64,000 nt of DNA from Pseudomonas sp. 6D_7.1_Bac1 (GCF_025465945.1 NZ_JANLNW010000067.1:58195-122194), one strand, 5' to 3'. Positions 36,580-46,080 are shown, numbered from the stretch's first letter. Made by a program: numbers and translations. The notes: a model not told the origin generated them from the letters alone.

Positions 36580-38616
36580 TTAGCCCTCCAGTTGTTTGAG
36601 TTCGTGAGAGGCGAGCGGGGTGCCCGCCAATGGCAGGCGCAAGGTGATACAGGTGCCTTGGCCGAGGGTCGATTGCACTTCCATCTGACCCTTGTGGTTG
36701 TTGGTGATGATGAAGTACGACACCGACAGCCCGAGGCCGGTGCCCTGGCCGATTTCCTTGGTGGTGAAGAACGGTTCGAAGGTGCGTTTGCGCACGTTCT
36801 CGCTCATGCCCACGCCGTTATCTTCCACCTGGATTTCTGCCCACGGCGGGTTCAGTCGGGTGCGCAGAATGATTCGCCCTGGCTCGCGGTCGTCTTCACG
36901 CTGGTGAATCGCCTGGGCAGCGTTTTTCAGCAGGTTGAGCAGCACTTGTTCCAGTTCGTTGGCGGTGCCGGGCACCGGGCCCAGTTGCGGGTCGAACTGA
37001 CGAGTGATGGCCTGGCCCTTGAAGTCGAAGCCAATGGCCAGATCGAAGTCGTTGCCGGCGATTTCCACCGCTTGATCGATCAGTGCCGGCAGATCGCACG
37101 GGGCCATTTGGCGGTTGCTGCGACGACTGAAACTGAGCATGTGGGTGACGATTTTCGCCGCTCGGGCGCCGGCCTGCTGAATACCGTCGAGCAGTTGCGG
37201 CACTTCGCGGCTGTGCAGGTAGCGATTGACGCTGTCCAGCGCGATGCCGAGCTGTTCGGCGGTTTCGATGTTCTTGGGCAGGTCCGCCGACAAGCGCCGG
37301 CGAATGTTCTGCACGTTATGCAGGATCGCGCCCAAGGGGTTGTTGATTTCGTGGGCCATACCCGCCGCGAGGCCACCGACCGAGAGCATCTTCTCCGACT
37401 GCACCATCATTTCTTCCAGGGACAGGCGCTGGGTGATGTCGTCGATCCGGATCACCACGCCACGTCCGGCACCGCCCATCAATGGATAAAAGGTCAGCGC
37501 GTAATGCTTGGGTTCGTCGTCCTTGACCCAGGTGACGCGCTCGATCTTGGCCACGCTGTGCTGCTCGACGGTTTCCTTGAGCTGCGGCAGGAACGGCTTG
37601 AGCGGTTCGAAGGCGAGGAAGATCGGCTGGTTCAACGCTTCGTCCAGGCGCGTGCCGGAGAGTGCGCTGGCCTCCTGGTTCCATTGGGTCACGTAGAGCT
37701 GTTCGTCAAGGGCGATCAGTGCCGAAGGCATCGAGTCGATAATGCTGTTGAGGTAGTTCTGAAAACCGGTGAGTTTCTTCTCGATCTTGCTCCGCACCTG
37801 GACTTCCAGTTCCAGCTTGCGGTTGGTGTGACGGGTTTCCTCGGCCAGGCCCTGGGCCTGGTCGTAGGCGGCCTGGGAATCGTCCCGCGCCCGTTTGAGT
37901 TGCTGCTCGCGGGCTTCGATGCGCGAGAGCATGGTGTTGAAGGCTTCGGCGAGGCTGCCGATTTCATCGTGGTTACCGCGAGAGGCACGCAACGAGTAGT
38001 TTTCTTCGCGAGTGACCTGCCGGGACAATTCTTCGAGCTCATGGATGGGGCGGGTGATCAAGCGTTTGATCTGCCGGGCAATGACCAGCCACAACAGCAC
38101 GCTGAAAATCAGAATCCCGAGGCTGGCGGTCAGGGTGCCGGTGTAGAAGGCCATGGGCAACTCGCTGCTGGCCACCAGCAGCAGGTGGCCGGGCGCCTCG
38201 CCCGGGCGCAGCAGGGTTATCAACTGATTGCTGCGAAATTCGGTGGCCTGCCAGGCCTCGATATCCCGATAGTGCTCAGGCAGCTTGAGCTTTTCGCCGT
38301 GCTGCACCTGGGCCAGGCGCTGGCCTTTGCCGTCATACAGCGCTGCCGTTTTGAGCGGTGAATAGCTCTTGAGTTCGTTGAGCAGCCTTTCGGCTTCTTC
38401 CGGCGAGTTCAGCGCCTGGACGGCGATTGACGGGTTGGCCACCAGTCGGCCGATGGTCTGCAAGGCCTGTGGGGCCATGCTTTCCTGGGAAATCCAATAG
38501 GCGGCGCTGATAAAAGTCAGGTTGGCCACCAGCAATACGGTGGTCAACAGCACCAACAGGGCGGCCAGCAGTTTCTGGCCGACAGGCAGGTTTTCAAGGC
38601 GCTGGCGCAATGGCAT
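36580..38616 (-). CDS. Membrane sensor histidine kinase with HAMP and PAS domains
   Basis: 678 aa. TM1 at about 16-38, a periplasmic sensor of about 140 residues, TM2 near 180-200 (LGILIFSVLLWLVIARQI), HAMP (ITRPIHELEELSRQVTREEN), a coiled coil, a PAS domain near 290-400 (IIDSMPSALIALDEQLYVTQ), then the His box GMAHEINNPLGAILHNVQNI and ATP-binding N, G1 (VEDNGVGM) and G2 (GQGTGLGLSVSY) boxes. No response regulator is next to it, so its partner is elsewhere. The periplasmic signal is unknown. Confidence 0.9.
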   Translation of the reverse strand: MPLRQRLENLPVGQKLLAALLVLLTTVLLVANLTFISAAYWISQESMAPQALQTIGRLVANPSIAVQALNSPEEAERLLNELKSYSPLKTAALYDGKGQRLAQVQHGEKLKLPEHYRDIEAWQATEFRSNQLITLLRPGEAPGHLLLVASSELPMAFYTGTLTASLGILIFSVLLWLVIARQIKRLITRPIHELEELSRQVTREENYSLRASRGNHDEIGSLAEAFNTMLSRIEAREQQLKRARDDSQAAYDQAQGLAEETRHTNRKLELEVQVRSKIEKKLTGFQNYLNSIIDSMPSALIALDEQLYVTQWNQEASALSGTRLDEALNQPIFLAFEPLKPFLPQLKETVEQHSVAKIERVTWVKDDEPKHYALTFYPLMGGAGRGVVIRIDDITQRLSLEEMMVQSEKMLSVGGLAAGMAHEINNPLGAILHNVQNIRRRLSADLPKNIETAEQLGIALDSVNRYLHSREVPQLLDGIQQAGARAAKIVTHMLSFSRRSNRQMAPCDLPALIDQAVEIAGNDFDLAIGFDFKGQAITRQFDPQLGPVPGTANELEQVLLNLLKNAAQAIHQREDDREPGRIILRTRLNPPWAEIQVEDNGVGMSENVRKRTFEPFFTTKEIGQGTGLGLSVSYFIITNNHKGQMEVQSTLGQGTCITLRLPLAGTPLASHELKQLEG

Positions 38617-38661
38617 TGGGGTCGTCGCTAAAAAGGAACAGGAAGGCAGCGTAGCCGCTGC

Positions 38662-39579
38662 TCAGTCGCTGGGCAATCCGCGCGTGTGCAGGTGCGTGAT
38701 CAACCGCTGCTGCAATTGGTTGAGGTGCGGCAGCACCAGTTGGTGTCTCGACGCGACGGCGCAAGCGTGCCCGAGCAGGTAACTGATTTCGGTTCGGCGT
38801 TGATTGGCGACGTCCTGGTACATCGACGAGTAGTTGGCCGCCGTCGCTTGAATCACCCGCTCGACTTCCTGCTGCAGGTTCTGCGCAGCGGTCGGCTGGC
38901 CGCAACGTTGCAGCAACTCGCTCAGCTCGGCGCAGAGGGTGGCGACCTCGCAATGGTGCTGTTGCAAGCCGCCGTTGCGGCAGTCATGCAGGACGGTCAG
39001 AGGGTTGATCGCACAATTGAGCGCCAGTTTGCGCCACAGCCGGGTCAGGATGTCCGTGCTCCACTCGTGGGGGATGCCGGCCGCGCTCAGGTCATCCAGC
39101 CAGATCGGTGGGGTAGGGTGGCTGGCATCGCCGAGCCAGGTGAACCCATGACCGGCAAACACCACGCGCCAGTCGTCATCGCGAAACGCGCCTTCGGTGC
39201 TTGATGCGAAGATGCAGCGCGCCTGCGGGACGCGTGCGGCCACTGCGTCCTGGCTGCCAAGGCCGTTCTGCAACAGAATCAGCTCGGCGTTGGGCGCCAG
39301 GCGCGGGGCCAGTTGCGCCACCGCGCTTTCGGCGTCGTAGGCTTTGCAGGCGACCAGCAAGCGGTCTATCGGCCCGATGCTGTCGACGGTCTCGCCGGGA
39401 ATCGCATAGCGCTGCGCTTCGCCCTGTTCAACCAATGTCAGCCCGCCTGCGGCCTGATAGGCCTGCAATCGCGCCGCATCGCGCACAATCAGTTTCACCG
39501 GCAGGCCGGCCCGCGCCAGACGCGTGGCCCACAGGGTGCCCAGACTGCCAGCGCCAAGAATGTGCCAGGTGGTCGACAT
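38662..39579 (-). CDS. 2-dehydropantoate 2-reductase-like protein (PanE/ApbA family)
   Basis: 305 aa from the ATG at 39579. It begins with an NADPH-binding motif, WHILGAGSLGTLWATRLARA. The central LALNCAINPLTVLHDCRNG has the conserved K-N pair (here KLALN) of ketopantoate reductases. The C-terminal helical domain ends in a basic and histidine-rich tail. The likely role is ketopantoate reduction for CoA synthesis, though Pseudomonas carries several paralogues and this may act on another 2-oxo acid. Confidence 0.85.
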   Translation of the reverse strand: MSTTWHILGAGSLGTLWATRLARAGLPVKLIVRDAARLQAYQAAGGLTLVEQGEAQRYAIPGETVDSIGPIDRLLVACKAYDAESAVAQLAPRLAPNAELILLQNGLGSQDAVAARVPQARCIFASSTEGAFRDDDWRVVFAGHGFTWLGDASHPTPPIWLDDLSAAGIPHEWSTDILTRLWRKLALNCAINPLTVLHDCRNGGLQQHHCEVATLCAELSELLQRCGQPTAAQNLQQEVERVIQATAANYSSMYQDVANQRRTEISYLLGHACAVASRHQLVLPHLNQLQQRLITHLHTRGLPSD

Positions 39580-39721
39580 CAGCTTTTTGCTCGGATTGGC
39601 TGGCGCATGTGAGGCTCGCAGTGAAGGATGTGAAAGACCCGTTATAATCAGCGCGGATTTTAACCGCAAGCCAGGCGTGCTCCATTTCTATTGAGCGCGC
39701 CCTTTTTATTGGAGAAATTAC

Positions 39722-40207
39722 ATGCCGTCGTTCGACGTGGTATCCGAACTGGACAAACACGAAGTCACCAACGCGGTCGAGAACGCCGTCAAGGAGCTCG
39801 ACCGTCGTTATGACTTGAAAGGCAAAGGCAGCTTCGAGTTCAAGGAAAAGGACCTGACCGTCAACCTCACTGCCGAGGCCGACTTCCAGCTTGAAGCGAT
39901 GATCGAGATCCTCAAGCTGGCATTGGTCAAGCGCAAGATCGACGTGCAGTGCCTTGAGGTAAAAGACGCCTATGCTTCCGGCAAGCTGATGAAGCAGGAC
40001 GCTGTGCTCAAGGAAGGCATCGACAAGGAGCTGGCGAAGAAGATCGTTGCTCACGTCAAGGACGCCAAGCTCAAGGTCCAGGCCGCCATTCAGGGCGAGC
40101 AGGTACGCATCACTGGCAAGAAGCGTGATGACCTGCAGGAAGCCATTGCGGCATTGCGCGCCAAGGAATTTGGCATGCCGCTGCAGTTCAACAACTTCCG
40201 CGACTGA
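39722..40207 (+). CDS. yajQ: YajQ-family nucleotide-binding protein
   Basis: 161 aa, typical length. It begins MPSFDVVSELDKHEVTNAVE and has RRYDLKGKGSFEFKEKD, both diagnostic of YajQ. Members bind cyclic-di-GMP or GTP and influence transcription and phage development. GGAG is 8 bases before the ATG. A single gene with its own terminator. Confidence 0.95.
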   Translation: MPSFDVVSELDKHEVTNAVENAVKELDRRYDLKGKGSFEFKEKDLTVNLTAEADFQLEAMIEILKLALVKRKIDVQCLEVKDAYASGKLMKQDAVLKEGIDKELAKKIVAHVKDAKLKVQAAIQGEQVRITGKKRDDLQEAIAALRAKEFGMPLQFNNFRD

Positions 40208-40250
40208 TCAGTCTCAGGGAACCTCCGGGCGTTATTGACGTCCGAGGCCC

Positions 40251-40310
40251 CAGCAGCGGCAGAAATGATTGAGCCTTAGCCGGTTCGGTTGTTCTGCCGC
40301 TGGGTTTTTT
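40251..40310 (+). terminator. Terminator after yajQ
   Basis: CAGCGGCAGAA at 40254-40264 pairs with TTCTGCCGCTG at 40292-40302, followed by GG and six Ts. Confidence 0.88.
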
Positions 40311-40345
40311 ACACGCCGGGTAGCCGGGAATCAGGAGAGATATAG

Positions 40346-41182
40346 ATGGACATAAATGCTGAAGTGGACAACCTGGTCAAGGCTTCCCAGACCTGGATCC
40401 CGATGATCATGGAGTACGGCAGCCGTGTGCTGCTGGCGGTCATTACCCTGGCCATTGGCTGGTGGCTGATCAACAGGCTGACCCACAAGGTTGGCAAACT
40501 GCTGGCCCTGCGTAATGCCGACCTGGCGTTGCAGGGGTTTGTGACCAGCCTGGCGAATATCGTTCTCAAGATGATGCTGATTGTCAGCGTAGCCTCGATG
40601 ATCGGTGTAGAAACCACCTCGTTCGTGGCGGCTATCGGTGCGGCGACACTGGCCATCGGTCTGGCGTTGCAAGGCAGCCTGGCGAATTTCGCTGGCGGCG
40701 TGCTGATCCTGTTGTTCCGTCCGTTCCGTATCGGTGACTTCATTGAAGCTCAAGGTACCGCAGGTACAGTCGACAGCATTCAGATCTTCCATACGATTAT
40801 CCGCACTGGCGACAACAAGACGGTCATCGTGCCCAACGGCATTCTGTCCAACGGCATCATCACCAACACCAACCGTCAGCTGACCCGTAAGGTGGTGTTT
40901 GACGTGAGTGTGAATTACGACGCCGATTTGCAGAAGGCGCGTGAAGTGCTGCTGGAGCTGGCCAAGGATGAGCGCGTGTTGGCCGATCCGGCGCCAGTAG
41001 CGGTGGTATCGACCCTGGGTGACAGCTCGATCACCGTGTCCCTGCGTGTCTGGGTGAATACCGCCAATTATTGGGATGTGCTGTTCCTGTTCAATGAACA
41101 CTCCCGCGATCGTCTGAAGGCCGCAGGTATTGATATTCCGTTTCCACAACGCGTCATTCGTATGGTTCAGGAAACAGCGTAA
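40346..41182 (+). CDS. mscS: Small-conductance mechanosensitive channel MscS
   Basis: 278 aa, near the 286 aa of E. coli MscS. Three membrane segments: VLLAVITLAIGWWLI, IVLKMMLIVSVASMIG, and the glycine/alanine-rich pore helix AAIGAATLAIGLALQGSLAN. The pore-following motif ILLFRPFRIGDFIEAQG and IVPNGILSNGIITN mark the cytoplasmic vestibule. It releases solutes on hypo-osmotic shock. Confidence 0.95.
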   Translation: MDINAEVDNLVKASQTWIPMIMEYGSRVLLAVITLAIGWWLINRLTHKVGKLLALRNADLALQGFVTSLANIVLKMMLIVSVASMIGVETTSFVAAIGAATLAIGLALQGSLANFAGGVLILLFRPFRIGDFIEAQGTAGTVDSIQIFHTIIRTGDNKTVIVPNGILSNGIITNTNRQLTRKVVFDVSVNYDADLQKAREVLLELAKDERVLADPAPVAVVSTLGDSSITVSLRVWVNTANYWDVLFLFNEHSRDRLKAAGIDIPFPQRVIRMVQETA

Positions 41183-41225
41183 CAAGTACGGGTCACTTGG
41201 CCTTGTGGTCAAGTATCGGCGACGA

Positions 41226-41257
41226 ACTCAAGGGGCGATAAGCCCCTTGAGTGTTTT
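41226..41257 (+). terminator. Terminator after mscS
   Basis: ACTCAAGGGGC at 41226-41236 pairs with GCCCCTTGAGT at 41242-41252, then G and five Ts. Confidence 0.9.
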
Positions 41258-41360
41258 TACAGTCTGCTGTTTTGTTGTTCTGAAACCGGGATAGAGTGCT
41301 GGCTTATTATTAGCTGGCTATTTATTAGTGTTGATTTCAAGTTGTCATAAATCAGGCACA

Positions 41361-41392
41361 AAAAAAGGCCCATCAGTGATGGGCCTTTTTTA
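41361..41392. terminator. Terminator of the OprD-family porin gene (bidirectional)
   Basis: AAAAGGCCCATCA / TGATGGGCCTTTT hairpin with a three-base loop, flanked by A-run and T-run, 30 bases past the minus-strand porin stop. Confidence 0.9.
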
Positions 41393-41421
41393 TATCCAGC
41401 GAACAACTGTAGTCGTAGCGA

Positions 41422-42768
41422 TTACAGGATGTTCAGCGGGTACTCGGTGATCAGGCGGAACTCGTTGATATTGCCTTCGCCCGAGTCGTCACCGTTAGCT
41501 CTGTGCCAAGCTTGGCGTGCACGGAAGGACAGGTCTTTCAGAGGACCGGCCTGAACAACGTACTTGGCTTCCAGGTTGGTTTCGAAGTGCTTGCCATCTG
41601 CGCCGTACTGACCAACATACTGGCCGTTAGGATCAGCATGGGTACCGTCGATGCCTTGGCCGTGGACATAACGAGCCATGAAGCTCAGGCCTGGTACGCC
41701 GTATTCAGCCATTTTCAGGTCATAACGTGCCTGGATGGATTTCTCGCCAGGGCCGTTAAAGTCAGAGTACTGGATGGAGTTGGCCAGGAAGATCGAATCG
41801 CCACCACGGTCTTGGCGATCGCCCACACCGATGTAGTCGAATGGTGTATCACCGTGTACCTGCTGGAAGGCCAGGGTAAAGGTGTGCGCCTTCAGGAAGG
41901 AGTAGGCAGCCGCCAGCGAGTAGGCAGTGTTGTCGATCTTGCCTGCTTTCGCTGCGCCGGTGTCAGTTGTGTGATAGACGTTGACGTCGAAGTTCAGGGA
42001 TTGGTCAGTCGCCAACGGAAGGGTGTAGTTCGTGTTGGCGTAGTACTGGTTCCAGGTGTCTTGGAGCTTGGCACCGTAGAGGGAAACGCTCAGGTTCTCA
42101 TTGATGCCATATTTGCCACCCAGATAGTCGGCGGACTGGACGGTGGTGCCCGCATATGCAGTCCGGAGGTTGCCCTGCATCGTCATCTGGTCCTGGCTGC
42201 TGCCAGCATAGAAGTGACCGGCTTCGAGATCGAGGTCTTTGACCTCGCTGCTTTGCAGTTGGAAACCACGAGCGGTCTGCTGGAACAGGCGGCTGCCACC
42301 GAGAGCGAATACTGGAGCAGTGGTAGGCGTCTGGTCACCAAATTTCAGCTCGGTTTTGGAGATGCGAACAGCTACTGCCGCGCCTGCTTTACCCATGCTG
42401 TCGTTGACGTGCTTATTATTGGCGTTGTCCACGGAATAGCTCATGTTACCCGTGCCAGCATGTCCGTCTGAACCGTCCAGTTTATAGCCAGCATCGCCGA
42501 AGCCTTCAACACGAACACCCACAGTACCCTGGGTATAGCCTGAGCTGAATTTGCCCAGGATGCCTTGGGTCCAGTCGATCTGGTCGTTGCCGCCGGCTTT
42601 AACGTCACGGTTGAAGTAGTAGTTCTTCAGTACTACGCCAGCCGAGGCGCCTTCAACGAAACCTTTTGCGTCAGCCTGGTCGGTTACAAACGGGTCGGCC
42701 ATAGCGACTTGAGTGCCGGTAGCTGCAGTAACAGCCAGGGCGATCATGCTCCACTTCATCACGCGCAT
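41422..42768 (-). CDS. OprD-family outer membrane porin
   Basis: 448 aa. A signal peptide (MKWSMIALAVTAATGTQVAMA, cut near residue 24) precedes a beta-barrel of the OprD family: GFVEGASAGVVLKNYYFNRD at the start, SRLFQQTARGFQLQSSEV, and the final FRLITEYPLNIL ending in a hydrophobic residue. OprD proteins take up amino acids or small organic acids. The subfamily resembles OprE/OprQ, but the substrate is not clear from sequence. Confidence 0.9.
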   Translation of the reverse strand: MRVMKWSMIALAVTAATGTQVAMADPFVTDQADAKGFVEGASAGVVLKNYYFNRDVKAGGNDQIDWTQGILGKFSSGYTQGTVGVRVEGFGDAGYKLDGSDGHAGTGNMSYSVDNANNKHVNDSMGKAGAAVAVRISKTELKFGDQTPTTAPVFALGGSRLFQQTARGFQLQSSEVKDLDLEAGHFYAGSSQDQMTMQGNLRTAYAGTTVQSADYLGGKYGINENLSVSLYGAKLQDTWNQYYANTNYTLPLATDQSLNFDVNVYHTTDTGAAKAGKIDNTAYSLAAAYSFLKAHTFTLAFQQVHGDTPFDYIGVGDRQDRGGDSIFLANSIQYSDFNGPGEKSIQARYDLKMAEYGVPGLSFMARYVHGQGIDGTHADPNGQYVGQYGADGKHFETNLEAKYVVQAGPLKDLSFRARQAWHRANGDDSGEGNINEFRLITEYPLNIL

Positions 42769-43691
42769 CGTGATTTGCTCCTTTGGTTTTAGAAGAGTAC
42801 TGCCGTCCCACCTGATTTATTATCTGGGCGGCTCTTTCTTTTTGGGTCGGCGCAAACTTATATCACGCCGACAATGTTGGCGATACTTGCGTATCTAACC
42901 TTTCAGCTTCTTTACGGCCCTGTCGCAAAATGCGCTGTAGAGGTCGTAATTCCATAAATTTCATGCCTTCGGACTGACAACTTCAGCGTCGTTTTCCAAG
43001 GCTTCAGCATCAGAAAAAAGAAATCCCTGTCCTGCACTTGAAGCTCCTTGGGCAGCCATGCCGCTATTGTTATGAGCCTTAAGGTTCCGACTTCCAGCGG
43101 ATGCCTTATAGACGATGTGGGTATCAATGCAACAAGCGTGCACAAATCGGCTTTTTGTAGACGTTTTTTTACAAACGCCTGTCTTGATTACCAAAACCGC
43201 ATGAAACTAGGGCTTTCAAGGCTGATTTGTTTGGGCTTGACTCTGTGGTTCTTCTGGTGTTGCACCATGAAAGAGCATGGGTAACAGCCAAAAATGTTAC
43301 TTGTTCACCCTAGTGGTTGAGTAGACGGCGGATGCTCGATGGATTCAGCGTAGACGCACTGTGCGAATTTGGTGCAAAACTTTTTGTAAATTGTACGAAA
43401 TTCATACAGTGAAGGCCTCGAATACAGGTCTGCATTCGCGGGTAGGTCGTTGATTTTTTGACGAAGTTAAAAGGTTCGGTTCTGGATTGGTGCGTCGAGA
43501 ATAAAAATGTTCAGTGTCGGGGCGTTCATGCGTTGACCGTTTGTATCGGGTCATCAGGCGGAGGAGGCCGTACGTTTTTTTCGCCGTGATCCGTGCGGCG
43601 TTCGCGGGTATGCTGCTGTTATGTTGCAGGCGATCAGCCTTTGGGGCTGGGCGCTAAACTGAATCTTATGAATGGTGCAGGAGTGTGCGCG
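42769..43691. other. Long intergenic region between porin and HIT genes
   Basis: About 920 bases, AT-rich in places. A 27-codon ORF at 43201-43284 (MKLGLSRLICLGLTLWFFWC, ending MKEHG) reads as a short basic-hydrophobic peptide but lacks a good ribosome site. Other ORFs look random. The porin promoter is expected near 42790-42900. Confidence 0.35.
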
Positions 43692-44117
43692 GTGTTCGCT
43701 TTAGATCCACGACTTGAACAAGACACCCTGCCGATTGGGGATTTCCCTCTAAGCCGGTTGTTGCTGTCCAATGATTCGAATTATCCCTGGTTTATCCTGG
43801 TGCCGCGTCGTGAGGATGTCAGCGAGTTGTTTCAACTGGATGTCGCCGACCAGTTGCAATTGTGGCGGGAAACAACGGAGTTGGCCGAAACACTCAAGGA
43901 TTCGTTCGACGCGGACAAGTTGAATGTCGCGACCTTGGGTAATGTCGTCAGTCAGTTGCACATGCATGTCATTGTGCGTAAGTGCGATGATGCTGCCTGG
44001 CCAGCCCCCGTCTGGGGCAAACACCCGGCCAAGCCTTACAGTGCCGAAGAAGTAGCAGTGATTCGCGAACGGCTTCGTTTGGTTTTGACCGATGACTTCA
44101 CGTTTCTGGAGGGCTGA
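43692..44117 (+). CDS. HIT-domain protein
   Basis: 141 aa from GTG at 43692, with GGAG about 9 bases upstream; an in-frame ATG at 43668 lacks such a site. FALDPRLEQDTLPIGDFPLS is the normal Pseudomonas start. The histidine-triad motif is QLHMHVIVR, where the first His is Gln, but the central catalytic His is kept. HIT proteins hydrolyse or transfer nucleotides. It is 3 bases from slyX and co-transcribed with it. Confidence 0.88.
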   Translation: MFALDPRLEQDTLPIGDFPLSRLLLSNDSNYPWFILVPRREDVSELFQLDVADQLQLWRETTELAETLKDSFDADKLNVATLGNVVSQLHMHVIVRKCDDAAWPAPVWGKHPAKPYSAEEVAVIRERLRLVLTDDFTFLEG

Positions 44118-44120
44118 ATC

Positions 44121-44327
44121 ATGAGCCTGGAAGAGCGCGTTACCGAGCTGGAAAGTCGTCTGGCGTTTCAGGATGACACTATTGAGTCGATGAATGATGT
44201 GCTGGTGACGCAGCAGCGAGTGGTCGATCGCTTGCAGTTGCAAATGGCTGCGTTGCTCAAGCGCCAGGAAGAGATGGTCGGCCAGTTCCAGTCTTTTGAA
44301 GAAGAGGCTCCGCCGCCGCATTACTGA
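44121..44327 (+). CDS. slyX: SlyX protein
   Basis: 68 aa, a short coiled coil (LEERVTELESRLAFQDDTIE and VVDRLQLQMAALLKRQ) ending in the SlyX signature PPPHY. Function is unknown. Follows the HIT gene by 3 bases; terminator after. Confidence 0.93.
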   Translation: MSLEERVTELESRLAFQDDTIESMNDVLVTQQRVVDRLQLQMAALLKRQEEMVGQFQSFEEEAPPPHY

Positions 44328-44359
44328 GTGCGGATTGCAGCAACGATTCGACAGGCATT

Positions 44360-44399
44360 AAAAAACCGCGATGCAGTCAGGCTGCATCGCGGTTTTTTA
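44360..44399. terminator. Terminator after slyX
   Basis: ACCGCGATGCAG pairs with CTGCATCGCGGT, flanked by A-run and T-run; may also serve the convergent gene at 44423. Confidence 0.9.
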
Positions 44400-44422
44400 T
44401 TGCGCAGGGAACGGGGCTGAAA

Positions 44423-45025
44423 TCAGCGGCGCGGCAGAGCGGCGATCACGTCTTCAGCTTGCAGGCCCTTGTCGCGGTTCATGACAGAAAACTCCACGCG
44501 CTGGCCTTCGACCAGGACGCGGTGACCTTCGCCACGGATTGCACGGAAGTGCACAAAAATATCATCTCCGGAGTCGCGAGAAATGAAACCGAAGCCCTTG
44601 GAGGTGTTGAACCACTTGACGGTGCCGGTATCACGATTGGTCATATCGTAATTTTGCGTAGCGGCGGCAGGCGAGGATTGATAGAAGCTGATGGCCAGGT
44701 GCAGAAATACGGCAACCAGAGCGACGATGAGGCTGAGCAGAACTGCAGGCTGACCACCAATTACCGGCATCGGTGCGAGGAGTGTCAGGGTTTGCAGGAC
44801 AACGGCAAGCACCAGCAAGGCGCTGACCAGATTTTGCAGTTGGTGACGTGGACCTTTGTTCCAGTAGGGGATAACCGGAGCGAGGGTCAGGTTGAGCAAG
44901 CCGAAGAACGCCAGGTACAGCGCGTCAGGTTGTTGCAGGTAAGGTACGGCTTCGGTTCGCAAGCTAGGGATGAAGGACAGCAGCAGGGCCGCTGCGCCCG
45001 TTAGCAGGTGGACGATTTTCAACAT
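44423..45025 (-). CDS. Membrane-anchored cold-shock domain protein
   Basis: 200 aa. The N-terminal 115 residues have four hydrophobic segments (VHLLTGAAALLLSFIPS, LYLAFFGLLNLTLAPVI, LVSALLVLAVVLQTLTLLAP, AVLLSLIVALVAVFLHLAI). Residues about 130-200 are a full CspA-like domain with GTVKWFNTSKGFGFISRD (RNP1-like) and DDIFVHFRAI (RNP2). Cold-shock domains bind single-stranded RNA or DNA, so this one would be held at the inner membrane. It stands alone, convergent with slyX. Expression control and targets are unknown. Confidence 0.85.
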   Translation of the reverse strand: MLKIVHLLTGAAALLLSFIPSLRTEAVPYLQQPDALYLAFFGLLNLTLAPVIPYWNKGPRHQLQNLVSALLVLAVVLQTLTLLAPMPVIGGQPAVLLSLIVALVAVFLHLAISFYQSSPAAATQNYDMTNRDTGTVKWFNTSKGFGFISRDSGDDIFVHFRAIRGEGHRVLVEGQRVEFSVMNRDKGLQAEDVIAALPRR

Positions 45026-45612
45026 TTTGATTAACTCACGTTAAGACGGATCACAAGGAAGAGCTGATTGAGCACGGTTCGCTTCTGAACAATGGGAGGC
45101 GCTGGACACGTACCCGGTATCAGCCTATGCGCTGCACCCAGGGAAATAGAGGCAGCGACACGCCTCTATTTAACAGCAAAGCCCAGGCCTTCTCAAATCA
45201 AGCGCAGGCGGCACAAGGAGGGAGAGGGCGACGGTGTGATCGGTGTCGTCTGCCGGTGTCATCTGAAGGCTTGTTCTAGAGAGCTCAAGCGGGGTTTTGG
45301 CTTCTCGCGGGCAAGGGACCTGCCTTGATCGTTGAGGGTGCCCGGACGGTGCCGTCAGTGCTTCCCCGAGCCTTGGCGCGATGCCTGACTCTTCTGCGGC
45401 CTTTTTTCGCCCGGTGATTTTGACTTTTCCTGCAATGAAAACCTGTCTTATGGATAGATCCGGGGTCGTGTTAACGGTCTCCCTGCCGTTGTTGGCTTGT
45501 CCTACGTTGATGGTCACAAAGTCATCTGGATATAACGATCCGCTTGCGTTTCTATAAGGAAACAGAGCGTTGCTCTTGTTGAAAGCAAGTATGACAAAGG
45601 AGTGTCAGCGGT
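45026..45612. other. Noncoding gap before the RHH gene
   Basis: 587 bases between two divergent genes. Short ORFs on both strands have no recognisable content; no repeat of note. AAAGGAGTG just before 45613 serves the next gene. Confidence 0.4.
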
Positions 45613-45960
45613 ATGGATCAAGGAACAGGACAAGGGACTGGCGATGTCGCTCGGTTTCAAGGTGTACAGCACGATGTAAAGAGAGATCCGTTTGTTCGGG
45701 AGTTTGATATGGGGTTGGCGCGCCCCTTGTCCCGATCAGTACGTTTGAATGGTTTTGCCACCTGTTTGCGTCTTGAACAGGTCTATTGGGACATTCTGGC
45801 CAGGATGGCGAAAATCAATAGTTGCTCGGTGAGTGCGTTGCTTTCCTACGTTGATAGAGAGGTGCATCTGCGTCATGGCGGGGTAAAGAATTTCAGCGGG
45901 CTGGTCCGGGTGGTGTGTGTTGTGCACAGTTTGAATGAAGGCACCTGCAGCGCTGAATGA
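45613..45960 (+). CDS. Ribbon-helix-helix domain protein
   Basis: 115 aa. A C-terminal RHH-type region (RPLSRSVRLNGFATCLRLEQ then YWDILARMAKINSCSVSALL) resembles the RHH_4 family of DNA-binding regulators. The first 40 residues are hydrophilic and less conserved-looking. AAGGAG precedes the ATG. It stands alone, and targets are unknown. Confidence 0.75.
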   Translation: MDQGTGQGTGDVARFQGVQHDVKRDPFVREFDMGLARPLSRSVRLNGFATCLRLEQVYWDILARMAKINSCSVSALLSYVDREVHLRHGGVKNFSGLVRVVCVVHSLNEGTCSAE

Positions 45961-46074
45961 CGCGCAGGTGTGTGGCCGGGCCGGCCTGCGTGGTCAGGCC
46001 GTGGTATCCGTCTGCGGATCTGGATGAGCGTACGCCTGTGCAGAGTTACGGCTGCACAGGCTCGATTTAATGGA

Positions 46075-46080
46075 TATAAT
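46075..46080 (+). promoter_or_regulatory. Likely -10 element for the fmdB-aspS unit
   Basis: A perfect TATAAT 63 bases before the zinc-ribbon gene; the -35 region (CTGCAC 17 bases upstream) is poor. Confidence 0.4.

Noticed and set aside
36322..38361. 679-aa plus-strand ORF opposite the sensor kinase
   Set aside because: Antisense shadow with biased composition; the kinase on the other strand has all expected boxes.
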